A stretch of 19,181 bases of DNA from Bacteroidales bacterium (GTDB lineage: Bacteria; Bacteroidota; Bacteroidia; Bacteroidales; F082): assembly GCA_024689285.1 (NCBI GenBank), contig JAILDR010000180.1, positions 1-19,181 on the forward strand, read 5' to 3'. The translations under genes and the position numbers were made by a program. Below the pieces are notes generated by a model. The model was not told where the DNA came from, did no database searches, and saw only the letters and a program-made list of their open reading frames with translations. This document shows positions 7,269 through 14,115 of the stretch, piece after piece. Within the stretch, counting starts at the first letter, position 1. Each line of letters starts with the position of its first letter.

Positions 7269-8561
7269 ATGAACACTTCAATCCCCAACCGTCTTTTCGC
7301 CCGCAACAGGGCAAACCTTGCGGCCCAGCTGCCGCCTAAGTCTGTCGCCGTTTTCACCGCCAACGAGCCTATGCCGCGCAACGGCGACCTGTTTTATCCC
7401 TTCCGCCAACAGTCGGATTTCTTTTATCTCACAGGCATCAACGAGGAGAATGCTTTCCTCGTCATCGCTCCCGACTATCCTGACGAGACGATGCGCGAAG
7501 TCCTTTTCATCGAACCCTATGATGAAGTGAAAGCCACCTGGCAGGGCGAGATGCTTGACGCGAAACAGGCTGCGGAGCTTTCTGGCATCAAGACCGTTAA
7601 AGGCAGCGACGGTTTCTGGATGACCTTGAACGACTACGTTTTCTCAGGCTTCGGCGACACGATTTTCCTCAACAGCTACGAGTATCCGAAATACGAGTGC
7701 AACACGGAGACCATACAACAGCGTTTCGTCAACAAGGTGAAATCGCTCTACCCGATGCACAATTACGGGCGCACGGCACCGATACTCAATGCCTTGCGTA
7801 TGGTGAAATCGGAAGACGAAATCAACATCACGCAGCAGGCTTGCGACATTACCTCGAAGGCCTTCCGCCGCTGCTTGGAGATGGTGAAGCCCGGATTGTA
7901 TGAATACGAGGTGCAGGCCGAAATCGAATATGTCTTCAAGAAAAACAACGCCTCGGGCCAAGCCTTCGACCCCATCATCGCGGGGGGCAAGAACGCCTGC
8001 TGCCTGCATTACTCGAAGAACCAGAGCCTCTTGAACGACGGCGACCTGTTGCTCTTCGACATCGGTTGCGAACTGAAGAACTATGCCTCCGACATGAGCC
8101 GCACCATACCTATTAATGGAAAGTTCACTCCGCGACAGGCGGATTGCTACAACGCTGTGCTGCGTGTAATGAAGGAAATCACCAAGCTTTATCGCCCCGG
8201 AGGCACCATTAATGAGATTAATGAAACCACCCATCGCCTGATGGAGCAGGAAATGATCAGGCTGGGCCTGTTTACCGCCGAGGAGGTGAAGAAACAAGAC
8301 CCCAACAAGCCTTTGGAACGCCAGTATCTGATGCACGGTATGTCGCACCACATCGGATTGGACGGTCACGACAGCATCGACAAGTTCAAGCCTTTCGAGC
8401 CGGGGATGATACTGAGTTGTGAACCAGGTATCTATATCCGAAAAGAGGGCATAGGCATACGCATCGAGAACGACCTGCTCATCACCGAGGGCGAGCCCAT
8501 TAATCTGTTTGAAGGATTGCCGACGGAAATTGCCGAGATTGAGGAGGCGATGAAAAAATAG
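7269..8561 (+). CDS. pepP: Xaa-Pro aminopeptidase (aminopeptidase P, M24B)
   Basis: Removes the N-terminal residue from peptides whose second residue is proline; a cytoplasmic, dinuclear-metal enzyme. 430 residues from ATG 7269; the ATG at 7248 overlaps the preceding stop and adds only seven unconserved residues. The N-terminal creatinase-like domain (about 1-165) has RQQSDFFYLTG. The pita-bread domain shows all five expected metal ligands: Asp264 (LLFDIGCE), Asp275 (SDMSRT), His360 (HGMSHHIG), Glu385 (SCEPGIY) and Glu400 (IRIEND), with the accessory His356 and His367. The 11-residue gap between the two Asp matches E. coli PepP. No signal peptide. Base composition is richer in G+C than the genes before it. 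Confidence 0.95.
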   Translation: MNTSIPNRLFARNRANLAAQLPPKSVAVFTANEPMPRNGDLFYPFRQQSDFFYLTGINEENAFLVIAPDYPDETMREVLFIEPYDEVKATWQGEMLDAKQAAELSGIKTVKGSDGFWMTLNDYVFSGFGDTIFLNSYEYPKYECNTETIQQRFVNKVKSLYPMHNYGRTAPILNALRMVKSEDEINITQQACDITSKAFRRCLEMVKPGLYEYEVQAEIEYVFKKNNASGQAFDPIIAGGKNACCLHYSKNQSLLNDGDLLLFDIGCELKNYASDMSRTIPINGKFTPRQADCYNAVLRVMKEITKLYRPGGTINEINETTHRLMEQEMIRLGLFTAEEVKKQDPNKPLERQYLMHGMSHHIGLDGHDSIDKFKPFEPGMILSCEPGIYIRKEGIGIRIENDLLITEGEPINLFEGLPTEIAEIEEAMKK

Positions 8562-8571
8562 TGGACAATTA

Positions 8572-8588
8572 TTCACTTTTTCAGTGAA
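8572..8588. repeat. Inverted repeat ahead of the toxin-antitoxin promoter
   Basis: TTCACT (8572-8577) and AGTGAA (8583-8588) are a perfect 6-base inverted repeat around a 5-base T-rich centre. It starts 11 bases after the pepP stop and ends 16 bases before the -7 element of the next unit. It may be the HigA/HigBA operator or a weak terminator for pepP; the sequence alone cannot decide. Confidence 0.5.
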
Positions 8589-8604
8589 GAATAGAAATTG
8601 TTTG

Positions 8605-8612
8605 TATTTTTG
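8605..8612 (+). promoter_or_regulatory. -7 promoter element of higBA
   Basis: TATTTTTG fits TAnnTTTG and lies 14 bases before the toxin start codon. Only a T-run (8577-8581), not a good TTTG, is found near the -33 position, and it overlaps the inverted repeat, as expected for an operator-controlled promoter. Confidence 0.55.
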
Positions 8613-8626
8613 CATCCGATAAAGCT

Positions 8627-8938
8627 ATGGAGATAAAGTTTGAAAAGGAGTATTTGGAAGAACTGTACTATGATGGTAAGGCCAGTAATAAGAAGTACAG
8701 ATTTCAGCCGCAGGTAATTAAGAAGTATCAGAAAAGAGTTGATACGCTTGCGAGTGTGACAAGGATTGAGGAGCTGTTTACGCTTAACTCGCTGAATTTT
8801 GAAGCGATGGGAAGTTCTGATAGCTATTCTATCCGAATCGATTATCACTACAGACTTGAGTTTCAAGTCAGCAACTCCGAATTAGAACCCATTGTTACCA
8901 TTTGCTTAATCACAGAAATCACTAACCACTATCAATAG
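8627..8938 (+). CDS. higB: HigB/RelE-type toxin of a type II toxin-antitoxin system
   Basis: 103 residues, close to the usual size. RelE/HigB toxins are ribosome-dependent mRNA endonucleases held inactive by the partner antitoxin. The C-terminal half carries the family's strand pattern: 'YSIRIDYHYRLEFQVSN' (about 66-82), then the closing strand with 'LITEITNHYQ' (94-103), where most relatives have a similar Tyr/His near the end. The N-terminal part is helical and basic, with a conserved-looking 'LEELYYDGKA'. Gene order is toxin first, then an XRE antitoxin 11 bases downstream, which is the HigBA order. Composition is AT-rich compared with pepP and the protease genes on either side, consistent with acquisition as a module. 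Confidence 0.8.
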   Translation: MEIKFEKEYLEELYYDGKASNKKYRFQPQVIKKYQKRVDTLASVTRIEELFTLNSLNFEAMGSSDSYSIRIDYHYRLEFQVSNSELEPIVTICLITEITNHYQ

Positions 8939-8942
8939 GAGG
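8937..8942 (+). promoter_or_regulatory. Strong Shine-Dalgarno of the antitoxin
   Basis: AGGAGG begins inside the toxin stop codon (TAG at 8936-8938) and sits 7 bases before the antitoxin ATG. Strong Shine-Dalgarno sites are rare in Bacteroidota and I see none as good elsewhere in the window. It could secure higher synthesis of antitoxin than of toxin. Confidence 0.65.
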
Positions 8943-8949
8943 CGAAATA

Positions 8950-9255
8950 ATGAATACAAATCGAATCCCTACACACCCAGGGGATGTAATCAAAGAAGAA
9001 TTGGAGTATAGAGGAATTTCGCAGAAGAAGTTCTCTGAATTGACAGGTGTTTCCTACACGATGCTCAACGAGATATTGAATGGCAAACGTCCTGTTACTA
9101 GTGACTTTGCCCTTATCGTAGAGGCCGCACTTGGAATCAGTCCTCAATTATTGATTAATATGCAATCGCGATACAATATGGCCGTTTCGATGAATCAGAC
9201 GTCTTTTCTAACACGTCTTGACCACATAAAAAGGTTATGCGCAGCAGTTTTCTAA
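8950..9255 (+). CDS. higA: HigA-type antitoxin (XRE helix-turn-helix)
   Basis: 101 residues. The N-terminus 'IPTHPGDVIKEELEYRGIS' is the signature of HigA/VapI-type antitoxins, followed by the helix-turn-helix 'KKFSELTGVSYTMLNEILNG' and KRPVT (about 27-50), then 'LGISPQLLINMQSRYNM' (about 62-78), which completes the fold. HigA binds and neutralises HigB and, with it, represses the shared promoter; the inverted repeat at 8572-8588 is a candidate operator. The C-terminus (about 80-101) is extended and less conserved. The C10 protease gene begins 33 bases after the stop with no terminator visible in between. Confidence 0.88.
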   Translation: MNTNRIPTHPGDVIKEELEYRGISQKKFSELTGVSYTMLNEILNGKRPVTSDFALIVEAALGISPQLLINMQSRYNMAVSMNQTSFLTRLDHIKRLCAAVF

Positions 9256-9288
9256 TCCTAATGTCAAATTCTAACAAATCTGAATCAA

Positions 9289-12075
9289 ATGAAACAATAC
9301 GTATTAATGATGATGGCTCTAATCGGGTGCATGGGTTGGCTTCAAGCGCGGCCCGTGGATGCTGAGCAGGCCAAGGTGGTGGGACAACAGTTTGTCCGCG
9401 CCAATTTCAACAATGAAGCCAAGTCGGAAGCCCTGCAACTGGTTTATACAGGAGTGACCTCGCGCAACGAGGCCTGCTTCTATGCCTTCAACGTGGGGCA
9501 GGAGGGCTTCGTCATCGTGTCGGCTGACGACAGGTTCCGTCCCATCGTGGGCTATTCCGACGAAGGCCCCTTTGCTACCGGGAATCCCTCGCCCGAACTG
9601 ATGTTTTATCTCGACAGAATCATTGAGGCCCGCACGAGCCGCAATGCTGTCCTCTTTGACGATACCGCTGAGGAATGGCAGAGCGTGATGACCACAGGCC
9701 GTCTGCTCTCTCGCAATGGAGGTCGTGGTGTCGACTATCTCTGTACCACCAAGTGGAACCAGGACTCGCCCTACAACCTTTATGCCCCCGAAGTCGGCAG
9801 CGGCCCCGGTGGACGTTGCTATGCAGGCTGTGTGGCTACGGCGATGAGCCAGGTGATGAAGCGCTGGGACCATCCCATGAAAGGTACCGGAAGCCATTCG
9901 TATTATTGCTACGGATATGGCACGCAGTCGGCCAACTTCGGCAATACCACTTACGATTGGGAACACATGCCCGACCGCCTGGGCGGCGCTTCGCAACAGG
10001 AAATTGAGGCTGTGGCTTTGTTGATGTACCATTGTGCTGTGGCTGTCGACATGAACTTCGCCCCCGATGGCAGCGGTGCCAACTCGTGGGATGTGCCGTC
10101 GGCCATCCGTCAGCATTTCTCTTATTCCAACCAAGCCAGCCTGAAGAGCCGCGATGAATACTCGCTCACCAACTGGCAGAACATGCTGAAGGAACAGTTT
10201 GACCTCGGCTGGCCCGTGTATTACTCCGGCTTCAGCAACAGCGGCGGTCACGCTTTTGTGTGCGACGGCTACACCGACGACGACCTCTTCCACTTCAACT
10301 GGGGATGGGGCGGCAGCAGCGACGGCTGGTTCGTTATCGACGAAATCGACTATGCTGGCTGGGCGCAGGCCATCTTCAACTATGTGCCTTCCGATGTCTA
10401 TACCTATATGCCGCAGGAGCCTACCAACTTTGACGTGGCCTCGCTGGGCGACTTCGACTATTCCGCCACCCTCACCTGGACCAACCCGACGCACAACATA
10501 CACAACTCGGCCTTGACCTCTATCGACCAGATTGTTATCACCCGCGACGGCAAAGTTGTCCACATCATTGAGAATGCCGCTCCTGGCGCCAGCATGAGCT
10601 ATACTGACCACTATATGCCTACCTTCGTGAAATACGGCGTTTATGCTGTGGTTCATGGCGCGAAGAGCCAGGTGGCCCTCGATGAGGGTGTGGTCCTTGG
10701 CCCTTCATGCGTCTGGCGCATCGATATGATTTCCGACAATGCTGCGGGTTGGGACGGTGGCTACCTTTCTTTCGTCAACGATGCTGGCGTTGAGGTGGCT
10801 CAAATGACCGCTTATGCCGCTACGTACAGCAGCAATGTTGAACTACCGCTGGGCCGCGTCAGCATCATTTGGAACAAACCCGCTACCGCTATTGATAAGG
10901 TCGGTTTCGACCTCAAGGACGAGGCCGGCAACACGGTGGTCAGCTTCGAAGGCGGTTCCAATGATTTGAACAAGGGCCTGTTCTTCATCGCCAACAATAG
11001 CTGTGGAAACGAGTCGAACCACTATGCTCCGAGTCATTTCAGGGCTACGCGCAACGGAACCTCGGCCCAACTTTATTGGGATGCCCCTGCCGGCCAGGTG
11101 AATCATTATTACGTCTATCGCGACAATTTGCTGTATGCCGTCGCCCAAACGACGAACTATACCGATAATGATGCCGCTGGTTTCCATAAATATTTTGTTA
11201 CTGCCGTCAACGAAAACGGCGAGTCGGACCATTCTAATTACGACAACGTCGGCGGCGATAGCTCATGTGAAACACCTACTCATCTCCGTTACGAGATGAC
11301 CTCGCCCTCCAAGGTGAAGGTGTCGTGGGATGCGCCGCAAGACGAAAACCTCACGGGCTATATGCTCTATCGCCGTGGGAAAGGCGAGGATTTCAAGCGT
11401 ATCAAGCTGTTGACCAAGACTTTCTACACCGACAACTTGAACAGCCAACCTGACGACATGTATGAATACACCGTCACCGCTTATTATCAGAACAACGACT
11501 GCGAGTCGGGCTATGCCACAGCCGAGGACAATCCGGCGATGCATTTCGTGGAGGTCAACAAGAGCATTGTCCCGCAGCATCTTGTGGCCGAAATTGATGG
11601 CGACGACGTTGTTTTGCATTGGCAAGAGGCTACTATGGCCTTGAGTTATAATGTCTATCGCAATGGTGAGAAGATTGCCGAAGGCCTTACGGAGCCTACT
11701 TATATCGACAATACTGCCGCTGCGCAGGAGTCCTATAGCTACACGGTTACGGGTGAAACCGATTTCATCGAATCCAGCCCCTCCAATGAGGCTAATGCCG
11801 ATTGGACTTCTTTGTCGGAGGAGATGGTCGGGAATCAGCATATTGTTGTGTATCCCAATCCCACCAACGGTGTTTTGACCATAGAAACACAGTATGCAGC
11901 ATCGATGACGACGGAATGCGCTGTCTTCAATATGATGGGGCAGGAGGTGATGCGTCAGGTGGGCACTGGCAGCCAGATGAATCTTAACCTCTCGGCTTTG
12001 CCCGAGGGGACGTATTTCGTCAAGGTCGTTTCCGAAAGCGAAAGCAAAACCGTTAAAGTCGTTAAAATCCAATAA
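9289..12075 (+). CDS. Secreted C10-family cysteine protease with Fn3 modules and T9SS sorting domain
   Basis: 928 residues. Signal peptide 1-20 (ending LQA). Residues about 22-125 are a Spi-type inhibitory propeptide (AFNVGQEGFVIVSADDRFRPIVGYS). The catalytic domain, about 145-370, has Cys181 in AGCVATAMSQVMKRW and His321 in GGHAFVCDGYT, with FNWGWGG downstream; this is the streptopain/interpain (C10) arrangement. A beta-sandwich region (about 375-575) and three Fn3-like modules (about 582-655, 661-750, 761-842) follow. Residues 855-928 are a type A T9SS sorting domain (YPNPTNG, FNMMGQEV, LPEGTYFVKV). Expected to be exported as a zymogen and placed on or released from the surface, degrading host or dietary proteins. 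I found no TAnnTTTG promoter in front; it may be read from higBA. The C1B gene follows 11 bases later. Confidence 0.95.
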   Translation: MKQYVLMMMALIGCMGWLQARPVDAEQAKVVGQQFVRANFNNEAKSEALQLVYTGVTSRNEACFYAFNVGQEGFVIVSADDRFRPIVGYSDEGPFATGNPSPELMFYLDRIIEARTSRNAVLFDDTAEEWQSVMTTGRLLSRNGGRGVDYLCTTKWNQDSPYNLYAPEVGSGPGGRCYAGCVATAMSQVMKRWDHPMKGTGSHSYYCYGYGTQSANFGNTTYDWEHMPDRLGGASQQEIEAVALLMYHCAVAVDMNFAPDGSGANSWDVPSAIRQHFSYSNQASLKSRDEYSLTNWQNMLKEQFDLGWPVYYSGFSNSGGHAFVCDGYTDDDLFHFNWGWGGSSDGWFVIDEIDYAGWAQAIFNYVPSDVYTYMPQEPTNFDVASLGDFDYSATLTWTNPTHNIHNSALTSIDQIVITRDGKVVHIIENAAPGASMSYTDHYMPTFVKYGVYAVVHGAKSQVALDEGVVLGPSCVWRIDMISDNAAGWDGGYLSFVNDAGVEVAQMTAYAATYSSNVELPLGRVSIIWNKPATAIDKVGFDLKDEAGNTVVSFEGGSNDLNKGLFFIANNSCGNESNHYAPSHFRATRNGTSAQLYWDAPAGQVNHYYVYRDNLLYAVAQTTNYTDNDAAGFHKYFVTAVNENGESDHSNYDNVGGDSSCETPTHLRYEMTSPSKVKVSWDAPQDENLTGYMLYRRGKGEDFKRIKLLTKTFYTDNLNSQPDDMYEYTVTAYYQNNDCESGYATAEDNPAMHFVEVNKSIVPQHLVAEIDGDDVVLHWQEATMALSYNVYRNGEKIAEGLTEPTYIDNTAAAQESYSYTVTGETDFIESSPSNEANADWTSLSEEMVGNQHIVVYPNPTNGVLTIETQYAASMTTECAVFNMMGQEVMRQVGTGSQMNLNLSALPEGTYFVKVVSESESKTVKVVKIQ

Positions 12076-12086
12076 ACCAATAAGAC

Positions 12087-13223
12087 ATGAATAAAACTTT
12101 GAAACAGTTAGCCCTCTTCCTGCTATTGGGAACGGCAACCTGCGTGGTTGCCCAGGAGGCTGAAGAAGAGAAACTTATCTATCAGATTACCGAAACGGTC
12201 AACGTCAAGCATACGCCCGTTGACAACCAAGGCAGCTCAGGCACTTGCTGGTGCTTTGCCGGTGCAGGATTCGTTGAAGCCGAAATTTTGCGCAAGTACG
12301 GCAAGGAGTTCAACCTTTCGGAAATGTACTTTGTCCGTAACGCTTGGACCGAGAAGGTGGTGAAATACGTCAGGATGCACGGCTTCAACACCTTGAGCCA
12401 AGGTGGCGAGGTGATCGATGTGTTATATATGCTCGACCGCTACGGCATGATGCCCGAAGCCGACTATTCCGGCAAAGTCATTGGTGAGAGTCGTCACATG
12501 CATGGTGAGATGAACGAAGTCATCACCAACTTCGCCAAGAGCATCACCAAGCGCAGCAACGGCAGGTTGACGCCCACCTGGCAGAAAGCTATGCCAGGCA
12601 TCCTCGACGCCTACTTGGGCGAAGTGCCGGAAGACTTCACCGTCGACGGCAAGAAATACACGCCCAAGTCGTTTGCCGAGGCCTACCCGCTGAACCTCAA
12701 CGACTATGTTGAAATCGCCTCCTTCACCGACCAAAAATACAATAAGCCTTTCATGGTGGAAATTCCTGACAACTGGACGTGGACTCCTGCCTACAATCTC
12801 GAGTTTGACGCTTTGTTTGAGGCTTTGGACTATGCCCTTGAACATGGTTATACGGTGGGTTGGGCGCAGGATGTCAGCGACAAGGGCTTTTCGCGCAAAC
12901 AGGGGGTGGCCATCGTTCCCGAGGATCCTGAAGATGCCCAACTATGGGAAGAAGTCGTGAAGGAAAAGACCATCACCGCAGATGACCATCAGAAGGCTTA
13001 CGACAACTGGGAAACCACCGACGACCACTCCATGCTCATTGTTGGCATCGCCAAGGACCAGAACGGCACAAAATATTATAAGGTGAAGAATTCGTGGGGT
13101 GAGGCCGGCCCCTACAAAGGCTATTGGTACTGCTCTGACGCTTTTGTCCGCCTCCACACCGTTTTCTTTACGCTTCATAAAGATGCCCTCTCGAGGGATG
13201 TGCGTAAGAATTTGGGGTTATAA
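12087..13223 (+). CDS. Exported C1B (bleomycin hydrolase-like) cysteine peptidase, copy 1
   Basis: 378 residues with a signal peptide (about 1-23, ending VVAQ), so unlike classic cytoplasmic PepC/bleomycin hydrolase it is exported. The papain-fold active site is complete: Gln48 and Cys54 in NQGSSGTCWCF, His314 in DDHSMLIVG, Asn335 in VKNSWG. The stretch 'DYVEIASFTDQKYNKPF' (206-222) corresponds to a conserved region of the C1B family. Such enzymes usually act as aminopeptidases or small-peptide peptidases. It is paralogous along its whole length to the peptidase at 14116-15348 but lacks an insert of roughly 30 residues before the His. It lies 11 bases after the C10 protease and is probably in its operon. 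Confidence 0.92.
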   Translation: MNKTLKQLALFLLLGTATCVVAQEAEEEKLIYQITETVNVKHTPVDNQGSSGTCWCFAGAGFVEAEILRKYGKEFNLSEMYFVRNAWTEKVVKYVRMHGFNTLSQGGEVIDVLYMLDRYGMMPEADYSGKVIGESRHMHGEMNEVITNFAKSITKRSNGRLTPTWQKAMPGILDAYLGEVPEDFTVDGKKYTPKSFAEAYPLNLNDYVEIASFTDQKYNKPFMVEIPDNWTWTPAYNLEFDALFEALDYALEHGYTVGWAQDVSDKGFSRKQGVAIVPEDPEDAQLWEEVVKEKTITADDHQKAYDNWETTDDHSMLIVGIAKDQNGTKYYKVKNSWGEAGPYKGYWYCSDAFVRLHTVFFTLHKDALSRDVRKNLGL

Positions 13224-13322
13224 GATGCTTTGTAATTGATTGTATATCAAGTTAATGAAAATTATTTTTACTTTCAACAAAAAAATATCAACAATTATTG
13301 ATAATTATTGCAAAAAAAGAAA

Positions 13323-13330
13323 TACTTTTG
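13323..13330 (+). promoter_or_regulatory. -7 promoter element upstream of the double-leader membrane protein
   Basis: TACTTTTG fits TAnnTTTG. Upstream the DNA is very AT-rich, with a tandem direct repeat of AATTATTG at 13293-13300 and 13303-13310; the TTG at 13298-13300 is a poor -33 candidate at 22 bases spacing. This would give a leader of about 70 bases before ATG 13407. Confidence 0.5.
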
Positions 13331-13366
13331 TGCAACAAAAATCATTGTATGATATGATATCAAAAA

Positions 13367-13410
13367 CATGCATGAAAATGCATGGTAAAAATAAGAGAAT
13401 GAAGCTATGA
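13367..13410 (+). promoter_or_regulatory. Leader hairpin with GAAA loop and a 12-codon leader frame
   Basis: CATGCAT (13367-13373), GAAA (13374-13377) and ATGCATG (13378-13384) make a perfect 7-base stem closed by a GNRA tetraloop. From ATG 13372 a 12-codon frame (MKMHGKNKRMKL, half or more basic) runs to TGA 13408-13410, which overlaps the start codon of the main gene as ATGA. The start of the leader frame lies within the hairpin. This could couple or gate translation of the main gene. Hairpin and frame are seen directly; the regulatory role is inference. Confidence 0.35.
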
Positions 13411-13949
13411 GACAGAGGATTATAACTATAATTGCATTATTGGCATTGTCACTTGGAACAGCCGCTATGCGCGAAACAAAAGCACAGATGTTTATGTATT
13501 ATGACCCGTTTGAGCTGAATGAGCCAGAAGTGGAAGAGGAAGAGATTGCTTATTTTGAGCCGTCTTCGGTGAATTATACTGCGATGATTTGGGCTGGAGT
13601 TGCGGTGTGGGCTGTATTAGCTGGGGTGTTGCTGAGGTATATCCGTATCCATAAGAGCAGACAGAGAAGAAATCATGTAGAGCAGATGAGAAATTGGTAT
13701 TATGGCAGAGCTGCTGCTATGATGGTACTATTATTATTGTTTACTCTTCCGACCAAAGCGCAGGTTTTCGAGAATGAGGAGACAAGAGAACGTGTCCAAA
13801 TGTCCAATCTGCCTGGAGGAACTTATAAAGAACCTAAAGCAAAGGGTGGCGATAAAGGCATGTATGCTCCTTTAGGTGGCGAGGTGTTGTTACTGAGTTT
13901 GCTCGGTGGAGCCTACCTTATTGGTAAAAGAGGCAAGAAAGACGAATAA
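13407..13949 (+). CDS. Membrane protein with two signal-peptide-like segments and a PLGG-TM-basic tail
   Basis: 180 residues, family not recognised. In order: signal peptide 1-27 ending ETKAQ; short acidic segment with EVEEEE (41-46); transmembrane helix about 59-78; basic stretch HKSRQRRNH (82-90); a second hydrophobic segment 101-115 ending LPTKAQ (114-119), which reads like another signal peptide beginning at Met94; a polar linker with NLPGGTY and KAKGG; then APLGGE, a hydrophobic helix (about 160-173) and a basic end GKRGKKDE. Either a fused pair of small exported proteins or one protein with an internal start at 13686. Codon use is AT-rich (TTA, AGA, ATA), unlike the two C1B peptidase genes that flank it. 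It has its own promoter motif and terminator. Confidence 0.8.
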   Translation: MRQRIITIIALLALSLGTAAMRETKAQMFMYYDPFELNEPEVEEEEIAYFEPSSVNYTAMIWAGVAVWAVLAGVLLRYIRIHKSRQRRNHVEQMRNWYYGRAAAMMVLLLLFTLPTKAQVFENEETRERVQMSNLPGGTYKEPKAKGGDKGMYAPLGGEVLLLSLLGGAYLIGKRGKKDE

Positions 13950-13995
13950 ACTTAGTCTTGTTTTATATCTCATTCCGTCTTGTAAATTAATGTAG

Positions 13996-14021
13996 GGCTG
14001 TACTTGGTGCAGCCTTTTTTT
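13996..14021 (+). terminator. Intrinsic terminator after the double-leader gene
   Basis: GGCTGTAC (13996-14003), loop TTG, GTGCAGCC (14007-14014) with one G-U pair, followed by seven T (14015-14021). This is the best terminator in the window. It separates the membrane protein from the second C1B peptidase. Confidence 0.88.
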
Positions 14022-14041
14022 GTGTAGAAAACAGCCGAAGA

Positions 14042-14074
14042 TTTGTTTTTGAAAAGAAAAAACCATTAACTTTG
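14042..14074 (+). promoter_or_regulatory. Promoter of the second C1B peptidase
   Basis: TTTG at 14042-14045 (-33), a 21-base spacer, and TAACTTTG at 14067-14074 (-7) match the Bacteroidota housekeeping promoter fully. The peptidase ATG is 41 bases downstream of the -7 element. Confidence 0.75.
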
Positions 14075-14115
14075 CAGTCAAATTGATATTTTGTTCCTAA
14101 TTAAAAAACATCACA

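Noticed and set aside
7644..8615. Open frame on the minus strand (323 codons)
   Set aside because: Opposite pepP, whose five metal ligands are in place; the reverse product has no domain features.
9319..10656. Long open frame on the minus strand (445 codons)
   Set aside because: It lies wholly within the C10 protease gene, whose catalytic motifs are clear. The translation is low in complexity (rich in Val, Gly, His, Ala), as expected opposite a GC-richer gene.
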